Counted from the first letter of the stretch, positions 12,051 to 23,854 are shown. The stretch is DNA of 64,000 nt from Pagrus major (GCF_040436345.1 NC_133227.1:23248671-23312670), one strand, 5' to 3'. Numbers and translations are program-made. The notes: a model not told the origin generated them from the letters alone.

Positions 12051-12993
12051 GAAGTGAAAGAAAAGAGTGTGAACACCTTTATGTCTCAGAACATCACAGT
12101 CACTCATTTTCCATAATGAATTTAATAACATGTTCTCGTGCCAGATGTATAGTTTTTAGAGTTTTACTTCCAACTTTAATAAAGAGTTATAAATAGAAAG
12201 AAAAGCAAACAATTCACCCTAAACTATGAGTTTTTCACTTCAAAACAAAATGCTACATTTTACAAACCAAACCAACTAGCTCAATATTGTTTAAATTGTG
12301 TCACCTACATGGACTACATAGGGTCGGTGATGGAAAGTTACAGAAGGGAGTTTGAATGTGACTGATCACAGGTTCACTCCCCTGGAGGGGATAAAGAGTG
12401 AAAGGCGGTGCTCGCCTCGCCCAAAACCACTGTTGAGTTTATGTTTTAAAATAAACCTTTAGTCTCCTCTATTCTGTTAAAAGAAAATATAGAAATGAAC
12501 ATATTAATCAATGGTTTATTACACAAATAGTGCAGTTTAATTTGTTTTTAAAGTGTGTGACAGAAAAATAAGATTTCAAATTTTACTCCTGTCAAGAGCA
12601 AAATGACTTCTGAACATCGATGGCACATGCAACTGTTCAAGCGTTAGAGACCAATGTGAGAATTTACCCGTGTAGATGTACTTACTGGGATGATAATAAT
12701 AAATAATAGAGCGAAAATAACAATAGTGAAAGAGTTGTACCGGCACTCACACCGATAAATAAAGCACGGATATCTGTTATATAGCCCTAGTCTGTGACTG
12801 AGAGTGAAAACAGCACTGAACTGTAATATTCACGCGTTTTAACGCAATTATGTTTATGTCCTCGTGTAGCTCAATCACACTAAGGAGCTGAAATGGCCTA
12901 CATTAAAAGCTGAGTTTGAACTAACAGCCTCAAGCCGCGTTCAAACCTACAAATTAAACAAAATCACTTACTAGATGTTTTACTTTCTGCCAT
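10105..12993 (-). CDS. GIMAP-family GTPase with C-terminal coiled coil (cassette 1)
   Basis: Four coding exons on the minus strand, all phase 1: 12972-12993 (MAESKTS), 11932-11976 (basic RRRR linker), 11501-11611 (P-loop) and 10105-10868, giving 313 residues. The G1 P-loop GKTGSGKS is at about 32-39, the G3 DTPGLFD begins at 80, and the AIG1 'conserved box' ([11 protein letters not shown]) follows. GIMAPs typically have an unusual G4; here it reads FTYGD. Residues about 225-285 form a Lys/Glu-rich coiled coil ([15 protein letters not shown] onward). There is no membrane segment or CaaX end. The length is normal for single-domain GIMAPs (about 300). Family knowledge: GTP-dependent assembly on intracellular membranes, in lymphocyte survival and host defence. 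It is divergent to the tandem-domain gene at 15268 and close to the genes at 23855 and 34493. The orthologue number cannot be given, because fish GIMAPs do not map one-to-one to mammalian ones. Confidence 0.88.
11986..12050. repeat. (GATA)n microsatellite
   Basis: About 16 perfect GATA units in intron 1 of the first minus-strand GIMAP gene, just 5' (in gene direction) of its second coding exon. Confidence 0.95.
12051..12064 (+). promoter_or_regulatory. IRF/PRDI-like motif in intron 1 of GIMAP gene 1
   Basis: GAAGTGAAAGAAAA matches the PRDI/ISRE half-site core AAGTGAAAG bound by IRF proteins. Similar motifs occur in intron 1 of the other two minus-strand GIMAP genes (26337-26350, 38160-38173). 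Function is inferred from sequence only. Confidence 0.3.
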
Positions 12994-13296
12994 CACGTCG
13001 AATATGAAGCCTTGTTTCTCCTCCTTATCCAAAACGACTTACGTTTTACATTTTAGATTACCGTAAACATTAAATATTGAATCAGGAAATATGCCCGTTT
13101 CCTGCCACAAGGTTCACCTGCAGAGGCATCGACACCATTTTGAGTAATAAAGGATGTAGGGCGGTCATATATTACATTTGTGAATCTTTCCGGGTTGACT
13201 TTTTTTTTTTTTCTTCTTCTTCTTCTTCTTCTTCTTCTTATTTTCTTTACAAAAAAGCCTCACCTTCAGAAGAAACATCTACCGGACTAACTTCAG
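12994..13296. promoter_or_regulatory. Candidate bidirectional promoter and first exon of cassette 1
   Basis: About 300 bases separate the start codon of the minus-strand GIMAP gene (12993) from a strong splice donor CTTCAG/GTGAGT at 13296/13297. That donor should end the non-coding first exon of the plus-strand tandem-GTPase gene, whose coding exon starts at 15268. Donors with the same GTGAGTT context occur at the matching place in cassettes 2 (28771) and 3 (39702). A TTC tract (13201-13239) lies in or next to this exon. The transcription starts were not located. Confidence 0.5.
13201..13239. repeat. Poly-T plus (TTC)n tract
   Basis: A run of T followed by about nine TTC units, between the two divergent GIMAP genes of cassette 1. 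Confidence 0.9.
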
Positions 13297-13800
13297 GTGA
13301 GTTTGACTTCCCTGTTTGTTAATCTCAGATATGAGCATTAAACATTCAGAGTCGTCTGTACTACCCGATAATAAACCACAACAGTAAGTGCCACCTGTCT
13401 TCACTGCTCGAGTTCGTTACGAGTTCATTTCAAACGTGTCAAATGTTTTTAGATTTTATTTTAGTTTTTAAAAAGCTCTCGCTCAGTTTTACTTTGACTT
13501 TATAGGCGAGGTTACTCATAGTTTCACTTTTATAATTATCGTACCCTCAGGATCTCACATTAAATAGTCATGTTTTTATTTTATGTAAAATGCTCTAAAA
13601 AACTTTTTCTCTGAACTGAATCATTTAATAATATTAAAGTTTGGACAAAACAAACATTGTGAAGTTGTCTCTAGTTGTCACATTAGTTACAGTCCCATAC
13701 AAAATCGTTCAAAACGAGCTCCACCTACAACAACAAAAATCCTGCAGTTTTTTAATGTTTTATTAACCTAATTTCCTGATTATACTTACTTACTTTTACT

Positions 13801-14100
13801 TAAAGATGCACTATGTAGTTCTGGGGAGGAAATTTTAATGAGAAAAGAAAAATCTACATTGACTGATTTTTTTTTTTAATGCCTTAACAAACTAAATAAA
13901 CAAACTGTTGTCATGACTGAATAAACAGAATTAACAAACTGACCTTAAAGAACAACACAATTTCATACTGTTTTACTTTATTTATATGTGGCGGACCCTG
14001 CCACCTTTCTGGATACAAACAGTGTTCTGGACTTTATTTTCCTCTGAGAACAGCTTGTTTACTCAGTTAAAATTCTAATTGAAACTGGCAAACAACGTTT
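13801..14100. repeat. Dispersed repeat, family beta, copy 1
   Basis: Shares a block order with 25615-25930 and 28375-28530: a start AAAGNTGCAC(T/C)ATGTAG, then GACTGA, the AAACAAACTGACCTTAAAG-type block, CATACTGTTTTAC and TATTTTCCTCTGAGAACAGC. It is non-coding and sits in the first intron of the plus-strand GIMAP gene of cassette 1. The copy at 25615 ends in GTGCCCCTTTAAGG, roughly the inverse of the start, so a MITE-type DNA element is likely. Confidence 0.6.
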
Positions 14101-14377
14101 TGCTAAAAATGTTACCTCTCTCATCTGAATCATTGTTTCAACTGCAGATATCTTTGGAAAAGTGTGTCTGCGTCTTCTTTTATAAATATCAGCTTATGTG
14201 TGAGAAAAGCACCATTTCTTGCACATAACCTGACAAATAATTAACGCTAAATGTATTTTTGTGATTATACATGGTTTATACATCTGGCCAGTGTTGTTTG
14301 AGTCCTGCAGAGTGGGGAGTGTTGAATTCATGCTTTACTAAATGCACTTTGAACCACAAGTGCAAAAAGCAGATAAG

Positions 14378-14830
14378 TCAGCTAGGTGACAGGTGAAGGA
14401 AGAAGCTTTTCCTGACCCTATGTTGTGAAAAAGAGAGTCCTGATGCACCTCCCAGAGGGGAGGAGGGCAAATAGTTGGTCACCAGGATGAGAGGTGTCCC
14501 TGACAATGCTGTGTGCCCCCCACAGACATTTCTTGGACTGCACAGCCTCAGTGGTGGGGACTCTGTCACCTTGTCCGTATTTTTCAAGAGAGCCACAACT
14601 GTGCAGTCAGGAAATGTTACAGGTGTGCAGTTGAGATCAAAATGAAGGCCAAGTTTGAAGATGGGTGTGACACGCAAACATTCCATCACACTGATTGTCC
14701 TCCATTGCACGACGTCATTCACTCCTGGCCACTTCAGGTCAGCCCCATGAATCTCCCCCACAAACCGCACTAGCTCCCCTTTGGGGTTAGAATAAATCCT
14801 CTGGACTAATGACTCCTCCCTATACCATTG
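14378..14830 (-). other. Unrecognised minus-strand open frame
   Basis: A frame of about 150 codons is open on the minus strand, reading roughly YREESLVQRIYSNPKGELVR then FVGEIHGADLKWPG and onward to a stop at 14378. It lies antisense inside the first intron of the plus-strand GIMAP gene. The plus strand is also open for 86 codons here, there is no clear splice context, and I do not recognise a domain. It could be a decayed transposon-derived frame or chance. Confidence 0.2.
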
Positions 14831-15267
14831 GCACGATTATCTAACACAAAGTAATAGTCTATAGACTCTGTAAGATTTCAACCTCTCTATGCTGCCTTTT
14901 GTCTCATTTGTGTTTTATTTCAAATTGTGCTTTTACTGTTATTTCTTACTTTTTATTTTAGATTCGTTATATTAAATTTAATTCATTTAGATATTTTTAT
15001 TAGAATCATGCTCTTTTTAATTATTTGTTTGTTCAGGACTTGGAGACGTATTTGATGTATGACTTGTGCTATGTAAAGTTTGATTGATTGTTTGACCACA
15101 TTTACCAAATAATGCTTTTGGTGCATTGTGAATGTGAGATGTGTTTAAAAAAAGTGTTGTGTAGTTGCAGAGAGACTTTACAGAAATACAGTTTAAGTTG
15201 TGTCAGTGATCTGATTTTTTTGTTGTTGTTGTTTTTTTGTCTCCAGCAGGTTTTGAGTTCCTCAAAT

Positions 15268-18200
15268 ATGGATCCAGTTCCCAATTCAGATCTCACCATT
15301 GTCCTTCTGGGAAACACTGGAGTCGGGAAAAGTGCTTCAGGCAACACCATCCTGGGATGCCAGGCATTTGATTCAAGACCTTCCTTCAAGTCGGTGACGA
15401 AAAAAATCACTGAAGCAACTGAAATTGTCTTCGACAGACGGATCTCAGTAATTGACACTCCAGGAATATTTCATGCTAAGGAGGAAATTACAGCCCGGTG
15501 TCAAGACCTCCTCCAGTCCTCCAGGCGTTGTCTGTTTCTGGTGGCTGTCAGCGTTGGACGGTTCACTGAAGAACAAGAGAAGGCTCTGAAGGCAACTATT
15601 GAAGTCCTTGAAGCGATGGATGCGTTGAAAAAGAGTTTTTTGCTTTTTACAAACGGTGATGCATTGACGAAGATGTCATTGGATGATTTTATCTTTGAAG
15701 ATGAAGAAGGTTCACTTCCAGACATTGTTAAAAAAATTGCTGGAAAGTATCATCTGTTCAATAATGTAAATGGTGGACAGGAACAAGTCAAACAGCTGCT
15801 GATGAAGTCAGACCACCTTCAAACTGGTGACCAAGGATCTCCAGGTATCATGTTATAAAGTTTAAACCACTGTACTGCAAACTTTTAGTAGTCCCAGCAG
15901 AAAACTACTGCTAATCCAGAATGGGGCTTCATGTATGCACTGCAAAATCATAAGCTTATCTATTACGGAAACATATAGATAAGAGTTCCAGTGTGAAGTG
16001 ACTGAAGCACAGGGTGGGGCTGTTCTCCAGGTAAAGGGCATCACTGGTGAGAGACACGTGTGCTTTTAATTTTGGCACTTTAAAGGTACAGTGTGTAATA
16101 TATCGAGTATTTAGCGGCATCTATGGGTGAGTTTCTAGATTGCAACTCTAACCCCAGGTTTGTCCGTTCTGGGCTACTGTAGAAACATGGCGGTGCAACA
16201 TGGTAACCCCCATGGAATAATACGTCCCGGGGAAAATTCAGTTTTTACATACACAGGCACATAGGTCTGAAATATACACACACAGGACCTATAGACATGT
16301 CAGAGTGATAGGGGTGCTACAAGTGGCTCTCAACCCAAGTCCCCATAGATGGAGCCGCTACCACTTCATTCTGCCTTTCTTACTCTATACTATGAGGACC
16401 CTGTTGGAGAGTTACAGGCAGTCAGTTATTATGAAAATCATCTCATATTTTCAGAGTTTTGGTTCACGTTATGTTTTCTTTTCTCCAGCTTCTACTTCTG
16501 GGGTTTCTGCCAGGCTGAAGGAAAGGAGGATCGTGCTGCTTGGTCTGCCTGGAGGAGGGAAGAGTTCATCAGGAAACACCATCCTGGGATCAGAGCAGTT
16601 TAAATCAGACTCTGACTTTAAATCAGTCAGTGCAGACACTGTCTCTAAATCAGCAGAGGTGGCAGGTCGCAGGGTCACAGTGGTGGACACTCCAGGATTC
16701 TCTGATGAAGTTCTGACTCCTGAACAGCTGTTCATGGAGATCATGAAGTCAATCGTAGACAAGGGCGTAGGTTTGGTCTCAGCTTTGGTAGTGACATTAC
16801 CAGGGGTGGACTGGGACAAAAATTCAGCTCTGGCATTTTCTGTCCAGACCAGCCCACTATATTATCAGCGGACACCACGAAGAAGTCCACAAATCTCGTG
16901 GCGTCCTTTCTCACACATACTACAAAGGAGAGTCATATTCCTTGATAGCAGTTAACAAATAAAGCACGTAGCTATGAACTCAAGGACTAAAACTGACAGC
17001 TATAGCAATCAACCAATCAATCTTTGTTCATTATAGTGTCAAATCACAACAGAAGTTATGTTATGACCAGGGGTGGGACGAGACTAACGGGAAGAACCCA
17101 AAACCAGAGACGGGGTGGAGTTTTTCTCACATCATTACTTACATTTGCACAACAGTTGGTGCATTTCTCAAAACAATTAGTACAAACTGCAAAACCTTGT
17201 TGATAACCTGCAAAAGCATGTCACATGCTCAAAATAGAGGTCATTCCTCAAAACCAAGTATTCCTATCAATGAAAGTGTGTGTGTCATAAAAAAAAAGTC
17301 CTGACACCATCATTTATGAACAATGTAGTCAAATGGCTTTGTCGTGTTTTCATTAGGACACTTTACTAGTGTTTCCCAATGCAAAAAAGCCAGATCTTTG
17401 TGACCTGAAAATGCTCAAGACTATACACTAACACTATACACAGCCATTTGAAAACTACAGTAAAAGTAACACATTTACACACAAATTATACCTATTAGAT
17501 AGTTATCACCTCAGTAAACAATAAATGAATTGAAAGATTACAATAAATTCAATGGTAAATATTGCAAATTAAACTTATTATTTGCTATAGGTTTACTTGT
17601 GTTTTGTATCTCTGTTTACAGCTCATCAGGCCACGTGAATGTTTACTGTTGCTATGGCAACAAGAGACCGCTGACGTTAGCATCTGTTAGCTAGCTTAGC
17701 TAAATCATCTGAACAATAATAACCCATATCACAATTCGGCGTATTTGAACAAAATCAACCACAACTACCAACAGTCACAGCCCTTTAACTCTGGGCTGAT
17801 GTGCTGCCACATGTTAGATTGTCAAAGTTAGAAAATAACGACTTCAGTCCCTGAGGAGCTACGTTAGCATTAGCAGCAGCTGCGTTAGCATTAGCGGCAG
17901 CTACGTTAGCATTAGCGGCAGCTGCGTTCATCAGTATGCAGTTAGTGAGGTCGCATCACATTCAATGTAAAAACGTTTTTTTACTTTGTTTTGGACATGT
18001 CTCAAACATTTAGCCGAGCCAGCCCCAGGCTGACGTTACTGACCCTGTCTGCCTCCACTCGCTCATCATCGTCAGGTCCTCCTCCCTCGTCTCCCGGCGC
18101 AGCAGCACCTGTGGCTGCTGGCGGGTCGGTGTCACTGGTCCCGGCACCAAAAAGCTCCGTCAACTTCGCACATTTAGCAGCCTCCACCTCCAGAGACTTC

Positions 18201-18967
18201 AACTTTTTAATCGCTGTTTCTCAGCTGTTTCTTCCTCTTATCCATTTCAAGTAGCGGACACAGTTTGGAAGATGCTCACTACTACCACTCACTAACGTTA
18301 CTACTGGCTCAGCAGCAGACAAATATTGGTAGTGACTATTTTGCAATCCTCGAACATTGGTTGTGACATGTCACGACCATCTATATAGAAACCTACGCCC
18401 ATGATCGTAGAGGCCAGTCCAGGACCACATGCCTTTGTCATTGTGGTGAGGGTTGGCCGGATGTCCAGAGCAGACTCTGACCTGCTTCAGCTGCTACCAA
18501 AATTATTTGGAAATGATGCTCAAAACTACGCAATGGTACTTTTTACTCATGGAGATGAGCTTCGAGGTCAGTCCATTGATGAGAAGATCCAGTCTAGCCG
18601 CTCTATTAAAGAACTGGTCTCTATGTGTGGTGATAGATACTGTGTGTTTGACAACAGAGGAAGAAAAAGCAGACGGCAGGTTCAGGACTTCATGCAGACA
18701 ATCGATGACATGGTCACAGCTAACAGAGGAAAGAACTACACCTCTGACATGTTCGAGATGGCCTATACATTCATTATTGAAGCTGAAGGAGCCAAGCAAG
18801 GCCAGACAACTGGAACTAATGAGACACCAAGAGAAACTGCACAGAGACGATTGGAGCCTTTCTTTAGAAGGACTTGGTTGGCAATCTGTATGTTTTTCAC
18901 AGCATGCTGCTGCTGTGTTAAACCGCCCAACTCATCAGATGATGAAAAGACACCACTTGTATCGTGA
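15268..18967 (+). CDS. Tandem-domain GIMAP-family GTPase, second domain split by a hAT insertion (cassette 1)
   Basis: A non-coding first exon probably ends at 13296. The coding exon 15268-15844 encodes the first AIG1 GTPase domain: P-loop GNTGVGKS at residues 15-22, DTPGIF, GD-containing G4 FTNGD. A phase-1 junction leads to the exon at 16489, which starts the second domain (P-loop GLPGGGKS at 211-218, DTPGF). At 16759/16760 the exon is interrupted by a 1644-bp hAT element. The frame resumes at 18404 with EASPGPHAFVIVV and runs to the stop at 18965-18967. The C terminus has a Cys cluster (FTACCCC) and an acidic DDEKTPLV tail, like the cassette-3 paralogue. Either the gene is a recent pseudogene ending soon after the insertion, or the element is removed as an intron: a GT at 16767 and an AG at 18387-18388, both inside the element's ends, would keep the frame (477 residues). 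Both flanks are otherwise open. Confidence 0.7.
16078..16300. repeat. Dispersed repeat in the GIMAP intron
   Basis: Starts near TTTAAAGGTACAGTGTGTAA and continues through GGCATCTATGGGTGAG and a CATGGCGGTGCAACATGG block. This is a pattern recalled as a common fish repeat, probably a non-autonomous DNA transposon. No second copy was noted in this window. It lies in the intron between the two GTPase-domain exons. Confidence 0.4.
16760..18403. mobile_element. hAT-type DNA transposon, 1644 bp, decayed
   Basis: The target-site duplication is ATCGTAGA on both sides (16752-16759 and 18404-18411), a perfect 8 bp as expected for hAT elements. The terminal inverted repeats are CAAGGGCGTAGGTTT at the left and the complement of CATGGGCGTAGGTTT at the right, 14 of 15 matching. 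On the minus strand near 18002-18254 there is a decayed N-terminal transposase-like segment (MDKRKKQL, then in another frame a stretch with AAKCAKLTELFGAG) of the kind seen at the start of some hAT transposases; no catalytic domain is present. It therefore looks like an internally deleted, non-autonomous copy. It carries a 21-bp minisatellite (17858-17928). It inserted into the second GTPase domain of the host GIMAP gene. Confidence 0.85.
17858..17928. repeat. 21-bp minisatellite inside the hAT element
   Basis: About 3.4 copies of a 21-bp unit GCTRCGTTAGCATTAGCRGCA; the copies differ at two positions. Confidence 0.9.
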
Positions 18968-19089
18968 ATCCGAAAAGAAGGAGCCAAGTATAGGCATGGA
19001 TTCAGTGGTTGCTTGAGAAGTTCAAACATTCGCAGGGAAGTCAAGTGTGAGGTGATCATATGAGTTTGTAGTCTGTTTTATGTTATGAG

Positions 19090-20041
19090 GAAACATATTC
19101 TAATCCTGGACACCACCTTCCTTTTCACCCTCTACACATCGGACTTCACGCACAACACCATGAACTGTCACCTCCAAAAGTTCTCAGATAATACAGCCAT
19201 TGTTAAATATGTGTCTGAGGGGAACGAACAGGAATGTAGGGGGGTCATCAACGACTTTGTTAACTGGTTTGAATGCAAAGTTGTCAGTAAAACAAAGGAG
19301 ATGGTGATCAACTTCCAGAGGAAGACACCACAGATCACACCAGTGAACGTCCAGGGTTTGGACATAGAGATGGTGGCAAAATACAAATACCTGGGTGTTC
19401 ACCTAAACAATAAACTGGACTGGAGTGACAACACGGATGCCCTGTACAAGAAGGGCCAAAGTTGCCTCCATCTGCTGAGTAGACTGAGGTCCTTTGGGGT
19501 GCAGAGGACATTACTACGAACATTTTATGACACTGTTGTGGCATCAGCGCTCCTTTATGCAGTGGTCTGCTGGGGAGGTAACAGCACGGACAGGGACAGA
19601 AAGAGACTGAACAAACTGGTCAGGAGGGCCAGCTCTGTCCTGGACTGTCCATAGAGGTGGTGGGTGAGAGGAGGATGTTAGCCAAGCTGACGTCAATCAT
19701 GGACTGTGGAAGCCTTGAGCAGCTCTTTCAGCAGTAGACTCTTACACCCACTGTGTAAGAAGGAGCGGTACCGCAGATCATTCATCCCCACAGCCATCCC
19801 ACTGTTTAACTCCAGCACTACATGAAGTCACTTTCCACCCACTTGTTTGCTTTTGTAAATATCTTATTGTTTTTTGTAAATATCTTGTGTTTTCCTATTT
19901 ATTTTCTTTTTAATATTTAATATTTCAATGCATATTTTTCTGATTCTACTTGTACTGTTGCACCTCGAGCTGTTGTAACATGTGTAACGTGTTGTAACAT
20001 TTCCCCGTAGTGGGATAAATAAAGACAATCTTAATCTTAAT
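19090..20041 (+). mobile_element. L2/Maui-clade LINE, 5'-truncated 3' end
   Basis: An open frame of 189 codons (19085-19654) encodes the C-terminal part of a non-LTR reverse transcriptase: FTLYTSDF, KFSDNTAIV (a changed ADD catalytic box), KTKEMVINF, KYLGVHLNNKLDW, YKKGQSCLHLLSRLRSFGV and ALLYAVVCWGG. The downstream part is shifted out of frame but continues the same protein (for example KKERYRRSFIP near 19760). The 3' end is GGGATAAATAAAG followed by short ATCTTA repeats, typical of L2 tails. It is truncated at its 5' end and sits about 120 bases behind the stop of the tandem-GTPase gene, so it may now supply that gene's polyadenylation signal (AATAAA at 20018-20023). Confidence 0.85.
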
Positions 20042-20574
20042 GTAATTAAAATAACTTTTACCTATCTGGGACCTGGTGTTGTGCAGGAACACCAAGGGAC
20101 CTAACATACTGCTTTGGGGGCCTCCATAACAAGTAAAATCTCAACTCTGTCAGAGGTGAACAGTGTATTTACTCACAGAGCCAAGCAAACCTTTTCTATT
20201 AATACGTATGTATTTATTTCTTCTTTATACATTTAATGCTGTTTATTGAATGTTTTTTTTACATTATTGTATTACTGTTCAGTTAATGTTCATCTCACAG
20301 CTGAAACTAAGTTCTATAAATTCTATCGTTCATAAACATTGTTTTGCTTTAATCTTAAGTTTTTTATGTGGAGGTGTGGGACCTCACATACACATACAGA
20401 CCCAATGACCCCTGACCTCAAGGCATGAGGGATGTCAGGGAAAGACACTGAACAGAACCAAAAATTGGCCTCTCCTCCTAACCAGTCACGGAGGATTGGT
20501 TTGGATAGCTTTTTTCCCTTAATAAATGAAATTATCATTTAAAAACTGCATTTAGTATTTTTTTCAGGTTGTCT

Positions 20575-20945
20575 TTGTCTGATATTAAAATTTGTTTGGG
20601 TTTTTGGATGGCTGCACAAAAGAGCAGTTCTTAAAAATTGCAGACTACAGGGTTGACATTAGTGACAAAACACTCAAGGATACAGTTAAGTCTATTTTAA
20701 AGGCTAACTTGTATGAGATGGAGATTTTGCCTGGTAAAATGGGAGGTGTTGCTGAGGCTGCTGGGCCGTCTTCACTAATAGCTCAGAGCCCTGCTTGGTC
20801 CTTTGAACAGCAGAAGGAGTTGCTGCTGTTACAAATGGAGCATGAGAGGTTGAAGCATAGGGTGGAAGTTGAGAAGTCTGAGAAAAGGAGATCTGAAGTT
20901 GACAGAGAATTGGCCTTGGAAAAATTGAGGTGTGCACACACTTGA
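20575..20945 (+). mobile_element. Fossil gag-like fragment of an LTR retroelement
   Basis: The open frame resembles the N-terminal gag-type segment of teleost LTR elements: a CTKEQFLKIADY start, a KSILKANLYEME helix, then a Lys/Glu-rich helix after FEQQKELLLLQMEHERL. No LTRs, protease, reverse transcriptase or integrase were seen next to it, so it is an isolated, incomplete and old-looking fragment. The family (Gypsy/Ty3-like) is inferred from memory of similar fish sequences. Confidence 0.4.
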
Positions 20946-22884
20946 CGTTCAGAATCACCTTGTCACAGTCAGTCATGTTTCTGTGGTGGATTTGTGTTTT
21001 TGGTGTTTTGCTTTCTGTGCTTTCAGAGGTGCACTGACAGGCTGGGCGGGGTTTCCCTTCACCAGGAGCTGCTGAGACACACACACCTGCAGCAGATTGG
21101 CAATCAGCGCCTGCTGATAAGCCCTGGTCTTCATGCTACCTGCTGCCAGATGATTTTGTCAGTACTACGTGGTACATGGCTCCTGCTAGTGCAGATCGCT
21201 TTATCTGTCTTCATTGTCTTTTGTGCTTGTCTCAGAGATCTAACTTTGCTTTGTTTTTGCCTTCAGTGATCCACCTTGTTTTCCAACTACCAGCTGCTTT
21301 GTTTCCAGTGACCCAGCCCTCAGCACCTCTGCAGCCAACAGCCTTGCCCTGAGCTTTCTTGAGCCCCACACTCCACGCTATCCACCAGCGCCACCGTGAG
21401 CCACCACTTCTCCTCCTCCTCCTCCTCTCTGACAGAGTCTGAGATGGAAAATGCTGGGGCCAAATTTCACTCCCAGTCCAGTGCCGGTCTAAGACATGTT
21501 TTGGAAAAAATTTCCTTAGCCCTCTTTTGAGGGATCAAATGATTAATAAGTAATTTCCTTGTGTCTTAAGACGTAGCATAGCCCAGTTGCTTCAGCACAG
21601 TAGTATACTTGCTGGTTGCTGGTCTTATGACACATTTCATTAGGCACTGAAGAGGAAACTTGTCTGTCGGTGTACTAAAGATGAAAATCACAATAAATCA
21701 AAGCAAAAGAGAGATATGTTTCTCTTTATTTCTGTCATACTTTGGCATATTTCATCATCAGTACTTACATGTGACATCATGTAGATTCTGTTTATATCAT
21801 CACTCATGAAAATGACATTATGGTGAGATAAATGAGAAAAACAAAACGTGTATGTTCATTCATTTATACATTAACAACAGTTTATAAACTGAAGAGAAGC
21901 AATTTATTAATTAAGGCTCGTTAATTTTCACTAGTAGTAGTTCATATGAATACATGGATGGTACGTTAGAAAAAGAAGAACTTTATGCTCTTCTGAATAA
22001 AAGTGCAGCTGGTTTTACAAACACACAAGAGTTCAAAGGTCAAACCGAGAACAGTCAAAAACCCATAACCACTGTACAAGAATATTCACATCAAAACAAA
22101 AATAATTAACTGACTGAAAATACTAAAACTGCCATGAAATGAAATAGAAGATACAAGAACTCAAAGCAGTATTGATGTTTTCATTATATCTGGTTCTGAG
22201 TAAGAGGAGTGATAGAAAATAAATCTTCAACTAGTTTTTATTGCTGACTATAAACATGAGTCATTAGAGGACCAGTTCTGTTACATGCAGGAACAGAACT
22301 GGGTCCTTTCATGGAAAAAATCAAACTCATCACATACACAATGTTATTGACAGGTTGACCACATCCAGCCATGAGTGCATGCAGATAAAAGGGGAGGTCT
22401 TTGCAGCATATGACCAGTCACAGACATGGACAAGCTGCAGCAGAGTGGAATATAGTAGAGCAAATTATGATATGAGACAAATACGAAGAAGTTGAACACA
22501 TTATCCAGGCTGCCTGCAGCAGTCAGCTGCTAAGTGCAGGAAGGACGGCTAGTAAAAAAAAAAAAGATCTAACTGTAATTACATTTGTGTATTCCATTAC
22601 ATTAATATGTTGATTAGACATATTCTTATTGTATGTGTGTGGGCAGCCTTTCTTTCAGCTGAAACCCTCAAAGAAATAAAATACAAAAAATATATAAATA
22701 TAAAAACATAATTCTAAGTGGTTAGTAGGCTTACTTTCATGTCTTATAAGTACATGTTTAAGGCTTTAGTGCTTCAATGTGTCTCTGTTTTAGGACGATA
22801 ATGGTCTACAAATGTTTAATGAAAGAAGAAGAGACATCTGTTGGACTGGATCTAATCGTCAATAGAGTGCTGTAGGAATCAGTC
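20946..22884. other. Intergenic, no gene seen
   Basis: Contains an unclassified repeat-like block (about 20970-21480) followed by AT-rich sequence. Short open frames only. A minus-strand AATAAA (TTTATT near 21724 and near 22240) could serve the GIMAP gene that ends at 23855, but this is uncertain. Confidence 0.4.
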
Positions 22885-23145
22885 ATAAAAAAACACTGAA
22901 ACCAGTACATGTTTTTGCACATCTGGTTCCTTCGTCTCAAAGTCTATGAGTTTCTGAATTGGTTTCTTGCTGAAGAAAACCTGTAAGTATCATAAACTTG
23001 TGTTTGACACAGAGATTATTTTCGGCCATAATCCAAAATCCAATTAAAAAATCCCATAGGCTTCTTGTCGAGGGAACCAGGGCGATGCTAACTTCTGGGT
23101 TAGCCAACAAAATACGTCATCCCTACAACACTCTATGATGTCATG
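22885..23145. repeat. Dispersed repeat, family alpha, copy 2
   Basis: Same landmarks as the copy at 305-850: a TTTTTGCAC block, TATCATAAACTTGTGTTTGA, AATCCCATAGGCTTCTTG, then AACTTCTGGGTTAGCC and ACTCTATG. It lacks the middle block of copies 1 and 3. Confidence 0.65.
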
Positions 23146-23854
23146 GTTTGGGTTTTTGGTTAGTTGTTCCTGTTTTATGTTGTAGATTATATCCTCATGT
23201 GTCTTGTTGTGAAGAAATGTTTTCTGGTTTCCCTCTGATGTCCCTCCGCTGCTCTGCCTCAACTCTCTGTGATTTAAGACATTTCTTCATCGACAGATAA
23301 CTTTCTTTTGCTTTATAACCGTTAACTGCTGCTAATTGAAGCTGCCGTTAGCTTGTTAGCTCATCCAACTTTAAAGAACCAATCTTCTCACCACTGGGGC
23401 ACTTCCCTGTCCAACAAACAGATCGCCAATCGCAGGTTTTTGGGCTGACAGCTGTCAGATGGAAAATTTTAAGTTATCACCCGACTCCATTAAATTTGCG
23501 AAAACTGAACCTTAACACAAACTGACTTTCTATCGTTTGTTGCTTATTGTTTAATCCCAGAAGGGCGGTATTTCTTTTGTTGAACTCTGAATTAATTTTG
23601 GTGAATATTATTTGAACTTGCCTCATCCAAACTGGCAAAAAAACTGAAGTCAAGCTGTTGTTATAAAATGCTCCCAGCATTTTAAAGAAGATTTTGAACA
23701 GTAAATGGCAGTTGTCAGGCCATAAAACTAATCAACTGTTCATCTTTACAAATCCAGATATGATAATCTAACATATCACAGCTGTCAGTGCTGAAAAACA
23801 AATTGTTTTAAATTGAAATTTGGAGGAAGGTGCCATCCTACGGATCAGCAGCTC

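Noticed and set aside
18453-19016. 187-codon frame overlapping the end of the cassette-1 tandem GIMAP in another frame
   Set aside because: No motif; the overlapping frame encodes the GTPase domain with SPGPHAF and FTHGDEL.
20946-21480. 91-126 codon frames (20704-21084 minus, 20994-21269 plus)
   Set aside because: No conserved motif; the area looks like dispersed repeat and both strands are open by chance.
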